64,000 bases of DNA, from assembly GCF_049446155.1 (NCBI RefSeq), contig NZ_JBMSEE010000002.1, positions 124,001 through 188,000 on the forward strand, in the 5' to 3' direction. Both the position numbers and the translations under genes were made by a program. Under the pieces are notes generated by a model. It did no database searches and had not been told where the DNA came from. It was given only the letters and a program-made list of their open reading frames with translations. Origin of the DNA: Rivibacter sp049446155. Lineage in GTDB: Bacteria; Pseudomonadota; Gammaproteobacteria; Burkholderiales; Burkholderiaceae_C. Shown piece by piece: positions 63,304-64,000 of this stretch; the stretch's first letter is position 1, and every line of letters starts with the position of its first letter.

Positions 63304-63969
63304 ATGGGCCCGCGCGCCTTCTTCTCCTGGAGCGGCGGTAAGGATTCGATGCTTGCCCTGCACCGCGCGCTCGATGCGGGCGTGCGCGTCGAGGCGCTGC
63401 TGGCGATGTTCGACGAATCGGGCGAGCGTTCGCGCTCGCACGCGATTTCGCCGGCGCTGATGCAGGCGCAGGCGCAAGCGCTGGGGCTGCCGCTCGTGAT
63501 GCGCCGCGCCGGCTGGGCCGACTACGAGGCGGTGTTCACCGAGCAGCTGCGCGCCTTCGCCGCGCAGGGCATCACGCATGGCGTGTTCGGCGACATCGAC
63601 TTGCAGCCGCATCGCGACTGGGAGGAGAAGGTTTGCGCGGCGGCCGGCATGACCGCATTGCTGCCGCTGTGGCACGGCGATCGCCGCACGCTGGTCGACG
63701 AGTTGCTTGCGCTCGGCTATCGCGCCCGTGTCGTCTGCGTCGACGCGCGCTTCCTTGACGCGCACTTCTGCGGCCGCGAGTTCGACGCCGCCTTCATCGC
63801 CGACCTGCCCGCGGCGGTCGATGCCTGCGGCGAGAACGGCGAATTCCACACCTTTGTGTTCGACGGCCCGCGTCTTGCACGGGCTGTCGAACACGAGGTC
63901 CGGGCGGTGCACGAGCTGCGTCCCGCCGCGCCGGCGCCCGGACACTTCTTCGTCGCCGAGCTGCGATGA
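63304..63969 (+). CDS. PP-loop ATPase, diphthine-ammonia-ligase-like (DUF71)
   Basis: A 221-residue protein with an N-terminal PP-loop SGGKDS (10-15) in FFSWSGGKDSMLALH, the ATP-pyrophosphatase hallmark. Further blocks GVFGDIDLQPHRDWEEKVC, LLPLWHGDRRTLVDELLALG and CGENGEFHTFVFDGP are typical of the Dph6/DUF71 family. Eukaryotic Dph6 amidates diphthine on EF2, but bacteria lack diphthamide, so the bacterial role is open. The start at ATG 63304 gives MGPRAFFSWSGGKDS. It follows argB by 11 bases, and its stop overlaps the next start by 4 bases (ATGA). Confidence 0.87.
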   Translation: MGPRAFFSWSGGKDSMLALHRALDAGVRVEALLAMFDESGERSRSHAISPALMQAQAQALGLPLVMRRAGWADYEAVFTEQLRAFAAQGITHGVFGDIDLQPHRDWEEKVCAAAGMTALLPLWHGDRRTLVDELLALGYRARVVCVDARFLDAHFCGREFDAAFIADLPAAVDACGENGEFHTFVFDGPRLARAVEHEVRAVHELRPAAPAPGHFFVAELR

Positions 63970-64000
63970 AGCCCGCAAGCCGGCGGGCCTGGCTGTTCGA
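63966..64000 (+). CDS. Start of a gene, probably HAD-type pyrimidine 5'-nucleotidase
   Basis: Only the first 11 codons are in the window (MKPASRRAWLF and two further bases GA). The pattern R-R-x-W-L-F followed by a codon starting GA fits the WLFDLDNTL opening of HAD-family nucleotidases, which often follow argB in Burkholderiales. The start overlaps the stop of the PP-loop gene (ATGA). The assignment depends on context and the next codons, which are not visible. Confidence 0.5.
   Translation, partial: MKPASRRAWLF

Overview
The window is a 64 kb piece of a high-GC (roughly 70 %) Gram-negative chromosome. Gene content and order point to a betaproteobacterium of the order Burkholderiales, near the Rubrivivax/Leptothrix/Methylibium group (Comamonadaceae or Sphaerotilaceae). 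The pointers are the dusB-fis-purH operon, the gltIJKL operon, a class A RNase P RNA, a complete mraZ-to-lpxC division and cell-wall cluster, a phasin gene, and dispersed hairpin repeats typical of these genomes. Base composition and codon use look uniform; no prophage, transposase, integrase, tRNA, rRNA operon or CRISPR array was found.

Layout. 1-6.4 kb: the end of msrQ, a YciA-type thioesterase, an Atm1-type ABC exporter, an alpha/beta hydrolase, YaeQ and a LysR regulator. 5.4-8.8 kb: gltIJKL, a glutamate/aspartate ABC importer with a strong terminator between the binding-protein gene and the membrane-component genes. 8.9-13.6 kb: pyrC, a NYN/OST-HTH protein, an EthD-like protein, cysK, rnpB and a Bcr/CflA exporter. 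13.6-20.1 kb: poorly characterised genes, including a tandem pair of membrane-anchored paralogues of unknown function, an SRPBCC protein, a Tat-type lipoprotein, an MBL-fold hydrolase and a peptidoglycan-binding/CHAP protein.

20.3-39.8 kb: the complete dcw cluster mraZ-rsmH-ftsL-ftsI-murE-murF-mraY-murD-ftsW-murG-murC-ddlB-ftsQ-ftsA-ftsZ-lpxC. It makes lipid II, exports and cross-links it at the septum, and builds the FtsZ ring; lpxC begins lipid A synthesis. Most genes overlap by 1-11 bases, implying translational coupling. Three things stand out: a recognisable MraZ-controlled promoter; a MurD carrying about 115 extra low-complexity residues that include a translated dispersed hairpin repeat; and an imperfect palindrome of about 560 bp that splits ftsW from murG.

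39.8-47.8 kb: a small membrane protein, a soluble hybrid histidine kinase, ruvC, a degenerate CdsA-like protein with a PlsC-like acyltransferase, and dusB-fis-purH. 47.9-53.4 kb: lipid and membrane genes (a YqaA protein, a patatin phospholipase, an alpha/beta hydrolase, a phasin and a two-domain fatty acyl-CoA reductase of the wax-ester type), suggesting neutral-lipid storage. 53.4-59.2 kb: a seven-repeat RCC1 lipoprotein, a LysE exporter, two small exported proteins and a large winged-helix/ATPase regulator. 59.2-62.3 kb: a metal-resistance group (DmeF, a second CDF protein, a CadR/PbrR regulator with a textbook MerR-type operator, a CusF-like protein). The window ends with argB, a PP-loop ATPase and the first codons of a probable HAD nucleotidase.
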